The translations under genes and the position numbers were made by a program. Shown here piece after piece: positions 36,023 through 46,440 of a stretch of DNA of 64,000 nt. Positions within the stretch are counted from its first letter, which is position 1; each line of letters starts with the position of its first letter. Source of the stretch: Lamellibrachia columna (taxonomy: Eukaryota > Annelida > Polychaeta > Sabellida > Siboglinidae); the NCBI GenBank assembly GCA_963662155.1, contig OY759265.1, forward strand, positions 15,389,761-15,453,760, given 5' to 3'. The notes beneath the pieces are model-generated. The model did no database searches and was not told where the DNA came from. It saw nothing but the letters and a program-made list of their open reading frames with translations.

Positions 36023-36720
36023 CACCCCTCTGGCCACAGGCCAACGCGCAGGCAGAGTGTTTCAACAAACCACTAATGAAAGCTCTTAAGGCCGCTAGCA
36101 TCAACGGGCTAGCATGGCGCACGGAGATGCAACGGATGCTGCGAGCCTATCGCAGTACGCCACACGTGACGACAGCCTTCACACCGCACAGGCTAATGTT
36201 TGGCCAAGATCCGCGTACGAAGTTGCCAGAAGCGGTACAAGAGCCTCACCCTGACGATCAAATAGTGAGAGAGAATGACAGAGCGGCCAAACGCAACATC
36301 AAGTCTTATGCCGACACGAAGGCAAGGGCTAAACCGTCCTTGATCGACATTGGCGATGTCGTGCTCATACGGCAGCGCAAGACAGGGAAACTATCTACAC
36401 CGTTTCATCCCAGGCCGTTGGTCGTCACCAGCCGAAAGGGCTCCATGGTGACAGCACGTCGTCAAGATGGGTCACTCGTGACGCGAAACACGTCCATGTT
36501 TCACAGACTGCCACACGAAGTAGCAGAAGACCACCCAGTGATCGACGACGAAGACACCGAGGACGAGACAGAGAAAAGCGGTACCCCCAGAACCACCATC
36601 TCCTGGGCGAGACCGCGAAAGGATGACACCGCCCGTCATGGCCGAAGTACCAAGAAGATCGGCGCGTCCCAGAAAACCTACACAGCGTCTGCTGGAACAA
36701 GTGTGAGGCGACACATGTGA
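35983..36720 (+). pseudogene. Ty3/gypsy copy B: integrase C-terminal part
   Basis: From about 35995 the sequence continues 'RRITPLWPQANAQAECFNKP', giving the integrase Glu of the DDE triad. It goes on to 'AYRSTPHVTTAFTPHRLMFG' and the basic C-terminal region with 'GDVVLIRQRKTGKLSTPF'. It ends at TGA 36718-36720. No chromodomain was seen. Confidence 0.85.
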
Positions 36721-36799
36721 CTATGGGACTGCATTTTGTGTTTAACGTTTGAACAGGCCAGGACTCATAAGTTCCTACTTCATAAACATTTCTTGTTTT

Positions 36800-36808
36800 G
36801 GGGAGGGA
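36800..36808 (+). promoter_or_regulatory. Polypurine tract
   Basis: 'GGGGAGGGA' directly precedes the 3' LTR start TGCAATATAG, the usual plus-strand priming site. Confidence 0.8.
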
Positions 36809-36982
36809 TGCAATATAGTGATCGTCAGGTGCTGCCACCTATTGTAATATGCATTGTGCATTCTGGTGGGCAACTATTCCCGGTGACACTAACAGAGAAT
36901 AAAGAAGTGTGATTTTATCGGCTGTTCAACGACGCATGTGTCTGTCTCTTCCGTCGTATCAACGAATCCTTAAAACACTACA
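36809..36982 (+). mobile_element. Ty3/gypsy copy B, 3' LTR (174 bp)
   Basis: TG...CA ends. Compared with the two joined halves of the 5' LTR I count three substitutions in 174 bp (about 1.7%). An (AT)n stub follows. Confidence 0.9.
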
Positions 36983-37269
36983 ATATATATATATAAGCTT
37001 AATTTATCTAAGCAAAGTGACCAGTTGAATCCTCTCGGGTAGATTTTAAAATACGCTCCGTCCTTTTAAAGAACGCAATATAAAGAACGCACTGAGGCAG
37101 TGGACTTATTAACAATGCTTGTCAATCCCCATCGCAAAAACGCTTCCTTGTATGACCATTTCTTTCCTGGAGCCATGATTCATGTATATGGGAACACAAA
37201 TAAGTGACACATTAGTTTCTAACAATTACAACAAACTTAAAAAAAATTACTTTGAAAAGAATATAATAG

Positions 37270-38880
37270 GTCATTCGTTCCAGTCAGAATATAATAATAA
37301 TAATAATTAACTTCTATGGCGCCTATATCCTCAGGAACCTGAGCTCAGAGGCGCAACAAAACAGAATCATTGAGCATAATCGTGAACAGGGACGAGCAAA
37401 AGTCACCAGAACGAGGGACACACGAAGATTTATGCCGGAAATGCAAAATGTTTTAAGTTTTTTCGGAAGGTGGCTACAGTTTCATGTTTTTAAACTGATG
37501 AGGAGTTCATTCCAGACACTAGGCGCAGCGACAGAGAAAGCACGTTTGTCCATGTTAAGTTTTGTTTTATGCACAATAAGTTGTTGTGAAATTGATGATC
37601 TGCCTAGGGATATTTGAAAGAGACAGGAGACTAGCCAAGTAGGGTGGTTGTTGTGTAGATAGAGCACGACATGTAAGAGTGGACAGCTTAAAATTAATTC
37701 GATAAGTAACAGAAAGCCAGTGTAACTGTTTAAGTAGTGGTAGTGGTCGTAGTAGTGATGCTGAAAACCGAGGCGTCCTGAGTACCACACGTACCAGACA
37801 ATGTTGTACTCGTTGGAGTTTAGCCAAGTCTCTTTTAGCAATGTTATTAATTTTGTTAGTAGTGAATTACAATAGTCAAGGCGGCTACTAATTAATGCGA
37901 GCAATCTTAACTGTTAAGTATTTTGAAAAAGAACTACACAATGTATACAGTGAAGAATGTTCAGGCAGTTCGTTTAATTTCTGCCGACGTAGAATTGTGT
38001 TTACGGATTTCCACATCTGGCGAGAGTTTTCAGAATTTGTTGAGATAAAATTTGTAGAGTAACTGGACTTTGCTTTTGACAGCATGTGATTGCATATATG
38101 TAGCAGTTTAGTATAACGGGATCGATCAAGTGGAGAACGAGTTCGTCGCCAAATTCTTTCTAGATATCAACGACGACGTTTTGCTACAACTATTTCTAAT
38201 GACATCCATGGCGAACTTGTACACTTTAAGTTTGTTTAGGGGCATGCTTGTCTAGGCGTTTACTTGATGTTTCATGGTATTGATAAACACGCTCGTATAA
38301 TGTAGATTTAAGTTGGATCAAAATATCAGAATTTGCAAGATCATCATGAAGGGTATTTATTTTAATTTTATTTATTGGTGGAAATGTGATAATTTTTGTC
38401 TAGGTCTTGACCCGACTTGCAACCACAAATCAATAATGACACAATGGTGATCTGATAAACCATCGGTAGGAAATATTGCTTTGATGTTAGTGCAAGTAGA
38501 TCTAGTAATAAACGGGTCGAGCCAACGTGTTGATGTAATGCATATGTTTGAAGGACATCCATGAATGATCTAGTATTTAGACTTGGTAAATTAAGGTGGA
38601 TATTGAAATCTCCAAAGATGTAAAGGTCTTCTTTGAATTGTAAGGTGATTTCAAGGAAATCTGGAAATTCATTAAAAAAATGTATTTGTACTTGCAGGAC
38701 GACGGTAGATGCATATAAAATTAGCCGATATGGATGAATGTTTAATAACAATCCATATTACCTCAAAGCTTTGGTATTGAGGTGTATGAATAATTTCTTC
38801 TTTATATGTTTCAGGTACAAGAAATGCGACTCCACCACCCTACCTGAATGGCGGGTGGTGACGGTATAGAGTCAAAAACC
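37270..38880 (-). mobile_element. L2-like LINE, internally deleted
   Basis: On the minus strand: endonuclease 'GGGVAFLVPETYKEEIIHTP' (38850) and 'EDLYIFGDFNIHL' (38620); linker 'RQMWKSVNTILRRQKLNELP' (38000). Then the sequence jumps at about 37905 to the RT C-terminus 'SSRLDYCNSLL', 'AKLQRVQHCLVRVVL', 'LKQLHWLSVTYRINFKL' and 'KRAFSVAAPSVWNELL' (37530). The RT catalytic core is missing. The 3' end reads 'gcgcctctgagctcaggttc', 'ggatataggcgccatag' and a (TAAT/ATT)n tail near 37290-37310. Confidence 0.8.
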
Positions 38881-39101
38881 ATATGAACAAATGTCACACT
38901 AGTCAAAGATTTTTTACATTCTTCTCACACACGAGCGCAAATTATTCCACAACATAATAACTATCCACTGTAATGTGTTTCCGTTTTAAATCATACGAAT
39001 TGCTAGTAACTGTATGTATATACGTGTTTGCATTTGTGGGTGCTCAAACATTACACATATTCTTTCGTTTTGAAAATATATTTAATATTCCGATACACAC
39101 A

Positions 39102-39274
<173 letters not shown>

Positions 39275-40079
39275 CCATAATGACGTGTTATACATGCACA
39301 AACAATAACATATAAATGACCTACTTAACAATCATTGAAGGGTGCATTCCATTCAAGTCTTCCTGTCTCAAACAAAGGGAATTAGCAAGCTGGCGACTTA
39401 ATTGGAAAGTGTCTGTAAATAAACCTAGTCCACTACGAAAGGCAATAAGATAAGGCGGAGTGGTCTGGCCTAATTGCTTAATAAGAACGAGTTGGCCAGT
39501 GACATAGCTGTACTCACTGTTAACATCTGTTGTGAAGGTGCAAAATTAAGAGTGGCAGTGATTGCCATTAACAAGAGCCTGGGCCAAACGATAACGGGCC
39601 CGGACCTAAATTCTAGCATGCCGGCCTGGACATGAGGTATTTTTGCGCACCTGGATTCTAACTCTAATTGCAAACCGGGTTTGGGCTCAAATGCCCGTGC
39701 AGGACGCTACTACATAGTATACAGTCAATGGCACTTTTTACACTATATTATATATTAGTTCCGTCAAACATAGAATATGGTGGTCATCAATCGTCATATA
39801 CAACGATAACCAACTATATTACAACATTGTGCATGAAAAATCATTATAAGGAAATAACGAAAATGGACAAAGTGCACAAATTAATTATGAGAGCAAACGA
39901 CTCTCTGCGAGACGTTTGCTCAACAATTGTCCCATTAGAAGAAATGTTAAACTGTGCGAGTGCACATGTGACATTAATTGACCATTACGTGAAAATTGCG
40001 AACCACAAGTGGCACATTTCTAACGTTTCTACCCAGCGTGGATACGGACATGTCTTCAATTTACTACTTTGTGGAAACT

Positions 40080-40458
40080 AGGCTCCACATGTGTCACACA
40101 TGAAGGGTTTCTCCCCAAATATGGACGTGTCTCTTCCGATTACTACTTAGTGTAAACTGTGCATCACATGTGTAACATTTGATGGGTTTCTCTCCAGTAT
40201 GGATCCTGACGTGTCTCTTCAAATCACTACTTTGGTTAAACTGTGTACCACAGGTGTCACATTTGAAGGGTTTCTCCCCGGGATGGATACGGGCATGCTT
40301 CTTCAAACAATCAAACCTGGAGCGTGCTCCACATGTGTTACATTAGTAAGGTTTCTCCCTTTGCTTGATAACTGTGCAACACATGTATCATATTCGTAGG
40401 GTTTCTCCTCAGTATTGACATGGGCATGTGTCTTCAAATTATCATATTTATTATATTT
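40080..40458 (-). pseudogene. Decayed 3' fingers of the second zinc-finger gene
   Basis: Below the stop at 40459 the minus strand still encodes finger pieces in shifted frames. 40306-40094 has 'GEKPFKCDTCGTQFNQSSDL' and 'GEKPIKCYTCDAQFTLSSN'; around 40390 'EEKPYEYDTCVAQLSS'; near 40110 'GEKPFMCDTCGA'. At least four former fingers have been lost by frameshifts. Confidence 0.75.
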
Positions 40459-41643
40459 TTAAATCACGACTTTTTGTAAACTGATCACTACACTACAGCT
40501 GCCACCTTTGAAGGGTTTTTCCTCAGCATGGATACAGACATGTGTCTTCAAAGCACCATTGCTTGAGAACTGTGCTCCACAAGTATCACATTTGAAGGGT
40601 TTCTCCCCAGTATGGATACGGATGTGTATCTTCAAATTATCATTTGCTTTAAATTGTGCACCACAGGTACAACATTTATAGGGTTTCTCCCCAGTATGTA
40701 TACGGATATGTACCTTCAAAGCACTGCTCCTTGAGAATTTTGCACCACAGGTATCACATTTGTAGGGTTTCTCCCCAGTATGGATGCGGACATGTTTCTT
40801 CATACTACCTCTTTCCAAGAATTGTGCACCACAGGTGTCACATTTGAAGGGTTTCTCCCCAGTATGGATACGGACATGTCTCTTCAAAATACTACTGCAT
40901 GTAAACTGTGCACCACAGGTGTAACATCTGAAGGGTTTCTCTCCAGTATGGATACGGATGTGTATCTTCAAATTACTACTATATGTAAACTGTGCACCAC
41001 AGATGTAACATCTGAAGGGTTTCTCACCAGTATGGATACGGACATGTCTCTTCAAAGCACTACTGCATGTAAACTGTGCACCACAGGTGTAACATCTGAA
41101 GGGTTTCTCTCCAGTATGGATACGGACATGTCTCTTCAAATTACAACTTTGTGCAAATTGTGCACCACAGTTGTCACATTTGAAGGGTTTCTTCCCAGTA
41201 TGGACACGGACATGTTTCTTCAAATGTTCATTTGATGACAATTGGGCACCACAGGTACAGCATTTGTATGGCGTCTCCCCAGTATGGATACGGACGTGTC
41301 TCTTCAAAGCACTACTGCATGTAAACTGTGCACCACAGTTGTCACATTTGAAGGGTTTCTTCCCAGTATGGACACGGACATGTTTCTTCAAATGTTCATT
41401 TGATGACAATTGTGCACCACAGGTGTAGCATTTGTATGGGGCCTCCCCAGTATGGATACAGACATGTCTCTTCAAAGCACCACTTTGTGTAAATTGTGCC
41501 CCACAAGTGTCACATTTGAAAGGTTTTACACCAGTGTGACTGCACATATGTATTGTTAAGCCATCACTGTTCAAAAAACATTTTCCACAAGTGTCACATT
41601 TGAATTGTTTCTCAGCGGTGCGAGTGTGCACATTTTTGTACAT
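40459..41643 (-). CDS. C2H2 zinc-finger protein, 13 fingers, single coding exon
   Basis: A 394-aa frame from ATG 41643. The N-terminus 'KNVHTRTAEKQFKCDTCG' is homologous to that of the gene at 16172-17473, but here the first finger is intact. Thirteen C2H2 units with TGEKP-type linkers follow (variants TGVKP, TGEAP, TGKKP, TGETP). Fingers 3-4 and 5-6 are a duplicated two-finger block (helix SSNEHLKK followed by an NCGAQF finger; 168-bp period). Helices include TCSSALKR, AQSCNLKR, TYSSNLKI, LERGSMKK and KANDNLKI, more varied than in the paralogue. The end 'EEKPFKGGSCSVVISLQKVV' is a broken finger, so the protein was probably longer. Likely a nuclear DNA-binding protein. A 3' splice site at 41862 and a non-coding leader match those of the paralogue. 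Confidence 0.9.
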   Translation of the reverse strand: MYKNVHTRTAEKQFKCDTCGKCFLNSDGLTIHMCSHTGVKPFKCDTCGAQFTQSGALKRHVCIHTGEAPYKCYTCGAQLSSNEHLKKHVRVHTGKKPFKCDNCGAQFTCSSALKRHVRIHTGETPYKCCTCGAQLSSNEHLKKHVRVHTGKKPFKCDNCGAQFAQSCNLKRHVRIHTGEKPFRCYTCGAQFTCSSALKRHVRIHTGEKPFRCYICGAQFTYSSNLKIHIRIHTGEKPFRCYTCGAQFTCSSILKRHVRIHTGEKPFKCDTCGAQFLERGSMKKHVRIHTGEKPYKCDTCGAKFSRSSALKVHIRIHTGEKPYKCCTCGAQFKANDNLKIHIRIHTGEKPFKCDTCGAQFSSNGALKTHVCIHAEEKPFKGGSCSVVISLQKVVI

Positions 41644-41861
41644 ATTGAAATATTGCCGCTTCTAACCTGTTTGTACACACATCACATTTGTAGGGATTTA
41701 CCACAGTTATGTGCACACTTGGCACTATGTCCTACATCATGTTGGTGCACAGACGTTGACAGTTGTCAATGTGTGCGAATCTGTGCATCTTCGTCACTTC
41801 ATTGTAGACACTTCTGACACAAACAGCTGTCAACATGTGTCACAATTCACAATAGTCATCT
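41644..41861 (-). other. Probable 5' UTR part of the second zinc-finger exon
   Basis: The minus strand has 'ttatgtttcag' ending at 41862, then 'atgactattgtgaattgtga', with stops in all frames before ATG 41643. Same architecture as at 17474-17811. Confidence 0.5.
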
Positions 41862-41879
41862 GAAACATAAACGTCATAA

Positions 41880-43190
41880 AAGTCATGAGAACTTGAGAAG
41901 TACGCAACATTAGTGACACTATCAGACATGGGTCCAGTCCTTTGGGGTTTTAAGGGTTTTAATGGGCAGTTAAAGGATCACAATATGATCGTGTCTATCA
42001 GAACATACTATTCGGTATATGCATGCTATATTGTAATAAAAATTATATAATACTCTAACATTTTAGCGACCCAAATGTCTTCTATTGAAACACAGATAAA
42101 AAACAATCTGACTGTTCTCTGTCCATGTCAACTGACCTTGCCATTCCAGTTGAGAAATTGTCATATAACACATAATTAACAATTAGCAAATTTACAAAGG
42201 ACTCTTCATGACAGTAATGACGGATGATCACATTGGTAGTATGTTGCCAGTACCCTTAAGTCTGAGCTTATGAAAGTGCCAATGTGTTTTAAATTTGGAG
42301 TTTTAATGCAATATCAGGATAGCTTCCATTAATGCAATCATTAATGTTGAGTAATCCAAGAGTACTACAAAATTAGTGCAATATTTGGATGGTGTAATTC
42401 CTTCCATCAAACATTAATGTCAAGTTCTTCAAGAGTCAAGACTATTACAAAATATAAAAAAATTTCAATGTCTATTCACAAAGATAACAAATCAAGCTGC
42501 TAAATAGTTGTCATTATATTTTACATTCAGGCTCAATATTAACATAAAAAGATATGGTTTCCAAGCAAGAGGCTGGCTGCGAAATCGACAGATCGATGGT
42601 GTTACAGAGACAGTTAGAAAACAACCTCACACCCACCCAAGCCTCCACCTTTCTGTTGAACAAATGTTTACTGCAACAGCAGATGGATAAAGTAACGTAC
42701 AGTAACATAAAACAGTTGCATAAAACCAAAATTGAGGACCTGCGTTGATTTCAGACTGACCCAGAACTTCAGTGATAGAGTGGAGAGCAACAAATATTTC
42801 CTCAAACAGTCATTTGTCCACTATGTATCTGATCACTTATGTAATATTAGTTGTCCACTATGTATCTGACCACTTATGTAATATTATTTGTCCACTATGT
42901 AGCTGACCACATATGTAATGCGTCTACTATTTTGCTAACAACTTACATGATTTGTCCTCCATGTATCAAACCATTTAAGTGATTCGTTCACTATTCATAT
43001 ATGACTTTGTACGTGATTTGTCCATCATTTTCATGTTTATATCACTACAGTTAATGTCAGTACAGGGAGTTCTTACTTTCACACATCTGGTATGCACTGT
43101 AGATTTGTTTTCGAAAACAGACTATTTTATGGCACCGATGAGTACTCGGAATCCAGTGCAATGCAATCACATTCAATAAATTTCCACAAA
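41880..43190. other. Upstream flank of the second zinc-finger gene, no ORF
   Basis: Matches 17830-18850 and 21025-21115. Between 42785 and 43025 the phrase 'gtccactatgtatctga' recurs several times as a degenerate repeat of about 45-50 bp. Confidence 0.5.
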
Positions 43191-43614
43191 GGTTAAAGTC
43201 CATTCTTATATAGCACCGTATCCACTCCTTGGAACTGTTCAAAGCACTTTACGCTTCACCCCCTGGCAGACCTGTTCATTCCAACGCCATTTTGACTTCT
43301 CTGAAGAACATTCAGCCACGCTGTAATTACTCTCTCAAGACTATTCGTTCAGATATCCATCTCTGTCTGTAGCCAGGTACTCATTTATACAGCTGAGTGA
43401 ACTGTGGCAACTTGATATGAATGAAATTACTAAAGCTTCGAAATGGCAGCAAGAAGATTTGAACCCATGTTCTCTCGACTGACAGCCCGACGCTCTAACC
43501 GCTACACTAACTCACCTCATGGCAACACAACAGTGAACACATGTTCTCTCGACTGACAGCCCGACGCTCTAACCGCTACACTAACTCACCTCATGGCAAC
43601 ACAACAGTGAACAC
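43191..43614 (-). mobile_element. tRNA-derived SINE, copy C, most complete, with duplicated head
   Basis: Read on the minus strand, the head 'gttagtgtagcggttagagc' (A-box-like) and 'gggttcaaatc' (B box) are followed by a body and then the tail 'caaagtgctttgaac', 'ggatacggtgctatataag'. A 74-bp unit covering most of the head plus 20 bp of flank is repeated twice (43467-43540 and 43541-43614). The tail resembles the 3' end of the L2-like LINE at 37.3 kb. Confidence 0.8.
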
Positions 43615-44902
43615 ATGTTTATGTTTGCCTTTTAATTAGTAGGGCATTCCATCTGGGATCAACCAAGGCATGTTGCATTCATACAGAATTTAACCAAAAT
43701 TGTACCAATTAATCAACAGGTCAATATAACCATACATGTCAGACCACATGGTTGTAGCTTGAATAGTTTTTGAGTTATAACTATTTCAAATCTTGCAGAT
43801 TTGGTCATTTTTGCCAATTTTATTAAATCAACAGATTTCTTGTTCTACTTAAAATACCACCAATACCTCCAAAACTACTTGTGCTAGAACTCTTGAGACA
43901 TGGCATGCTTATTCTCCATCCCAACATACATACTATAGTTCCACTTCTGTACAGTATTTCTCCCACAATCTGCCATTGAAGTTGTGTGTTTTTATGTACG
44001 AAATTGAGCCAACAAGTGATCTTAGATTAATATTTCAACAACAAAACTTGTTAGAACACAAATGAATCTTCTTTGTTTAACAATGCACATATATGTTTAG
44101 GTATATGAGAACTTTCTCATATAAGATTCTAATCTCCAAAGTTGGTATATAGTGAAAAGTGGCGTATATGTTTTATTTCAACGGCAGGTACAATGCCTGT
44201 GTAATGCATCATATCTGGATTCCCGTTTCAAATTACTTCATGTTAAAAAAAATATTTTGCATTTTTATCTAATCAACAGAATGCTTTTACTGATAATGTT
44301 CCATTTAGCCTCGAAAACGACGTTTCTGACAGGAAGAACTCTCGGATATACTGTTGTATGTGCAATTGGCGAGGGCGTAGAGTTAATGCCAAAGCGGAAA
44401 CGTGTCTGTATTATCGCTCACAGCCCGATGATTGCATAACGTAGCATGGCCAGCATATTCTTAATAGTACAACTCTACTATATACAAACAATAAAACTAA
44501 AATGAGTAGACTACGATCCACTACGTTACGAGGGATACGTGTATGACTAGTATGACTGGCACGTGACATGGCGCATTAGCCATTGCCATGGCATAGCCAT
44601 AGGCATAGCTGACTGTCAAGTTGATTTATGTCATGATGATGTTTATCATATATTCAACCTGAACTGTATGGATTCCCTACAGTATCATGTACTAAATATC
44701 ACAAAAAGATAAAACATTATTCACAACAATGCTGCAACATATACGGACAGTTGAAAACCAGCTTACGAATTTTCGGAGTAGCACGATTTACGAAGCAGAA
44801 CGATAATAATACTGCCACCTAGTTATTAGTAATAAACTTTGTTTTATACAGGTGCTTCCACCTTGCGATTATCATAGTCAGACAAGACCTTGCTTTTGCT
44901 TG

Positions 44903-44905
<3 letters not shown>
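43615..44905. other. No gene; duplicated block at 44410-44882
   Basis: No coding domain. The far part matches 25485-25752 (see the segmental duplication). Confidence 0.5.
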
Positions 44906-44982
<77 letters not shown>

Positions 44983-45026
44983 GCAATCGCAATTACTCAC
45001 GTATTGGTCTGTGTATGTTCGGACCT

Positions 45027-45106
<80 letters not shown>
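44906..45106. repeat. Two (AT)n arrays separated by 50 bp
   Basis: Arrays 44906-44978 and 45031-45106 flank a unique spacer. Tyr/Ile frames are artefacts. Confidence 0.95.
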
Positions 45107-45111
<5 letters not shown>

Positions 45112-45146
45112 ATATAAGTTTGGAAATGAACGTTTCTAAATATTTA

Positions 45147-45260
45147 TATTGCTTACACGCTACATGGTGCATGGTGTATGCTGTTGTGCAATTTAACCTA
45201 CGCACATTAATCCCATATATTGCTTACACGCTACATGGTGCATGGTGTATGCATTAATCC
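45147..45260. repeat. 71-bp partial tandem duplication
   Basis: 'atattgcttacacgctacat' with 'ggtgcatggtgtatgc' occurs at 45147 and again at 45218, followed each time by 'attaatcccat'. Confidence 0.85.
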
Positions 45261-46323
45261 CATAATGCCGCCTGTTGAAAACTACGTAGACTAGCGAAAG
45301 CCAAAGCACCGGGCGGGATAACTTGATGGTTCGTAGACGGTAATTCGTAGTTATTACAAACAATTGTTCGCAACGGTACGCGTTTCATCTGCGATTGTTC
45401 CCAGGTTCGTAAACCACCCACTGATCAATTCAATATTATGTGCCAGAGGCCGCAACGTAGTACATACACAGAAACGGCAGGGGACGATTTACGTACCTGT
45501 GAACGATCGTTGAAAACACACATAGCGTTGCGAACATCCTAACAAGGGTACGTCAGGTATGAAAAGTGACAGTTGTGGGAAATTCGAAAAAAAACTGCTG
45601 TGGATTCTTCCTGGGGTTGTCGATGAAGCCCTGAAAGTTTGACGCCCGAGATGCAATGCGTCTACGAGGAGTAGCATAACAATAGACTAGCTCGATTATA
45701 ATATGATTAACATATCATGTGACTGCTAGGAGTCGCTGTGGCTGACAGTGGCTCTTTGTAAATTGCAAGCCCACCCGTGCAGCTTTAATAGCGCGCTATT
45801 TGTTCAAGGTGTCCAGTAATTATGCCGTTCCAACACTTTAGCGTCCACTTTGTGTATTGCTTTCTTTCATCGCTGGTTCAGATACTTCAGCCGTAATACA
45901 ATACGGTAACGTTTATCATCTACGTGGCATTGTAGTCACTACGCTCATGTTTCTTACCACAAAAGCTTGCACAGGCGTGCACACAGACACGTAGCCTGTG
46001 GACATTTGGAACTCTTAATTTCACCTATTGATACGGCTTTTACGACATGGGGTGTGGCAGTCTTGAGGTGTGGATGCAGCGAAAGTGTAGACCGTAGTAG
46101 TGTTCGACAGCGACATTTCAACAAACGGTATGGCTTCACTTGAATAAGCGGTAATCTTTTAAAATCTTACATAAACCTTTCATAATCGAAATCAATACAT
46201 CTACGACTGTGTATGCACACAATATGATCCGTGTTTGGTGTATGCTGTATACAAAATACATAATTGCGAAATTCACCTTTGAAACATTTATATTTTTGAT
46301 ATTAGGTTATAAATCACCTTATT
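45261..46323. other. No gene recognised
   Basis: Mixed composition, no domain, no splice-supported frame. Confidence 0.5.
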
Positions 46324-46440
46324 GTTACATGGAGAGAAAGTTAATATGACAAGTCATTCATTATAAGTTATTATTATTATTTATTAAGTTATTATTATTA
46401 TTATCGTTACATGGAGAGAAAGTTAATATGACAAGTCGTC
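46324..46440. repeat. 34-bp direct repeat around an (ATT)n run
   Basis: 'gttacatggagagaaagtta' plus 'atatgacaagtc' occurs at 46324 and 46406. Confidence 0.85.

Larger units (their letters stand above)
39713..44882. repeat. Segmental duplication, copy 2 (zinc-finger region)
   Basis: Direct, collinear counterpart of 14753-25752. It starts with 'tagtatacagtcaatggca' (39715) matching 14756 and ends with 'ttgcgattatcat.gtcaga' (44865) matching 25733. Confidence 0.7.

Noticed and set aside
32737..36720. An intact retrotransposon or viral polyprotein
   Set aside because: The reading frame changes at least five times between gag and integrase, so no single functional protein is encoded as given.
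43440..43520. Possible tRNA gene
   Set aside because: A and B box-like words are present but the cloverleaf is not complete and the sequence belongs to a SINE head.
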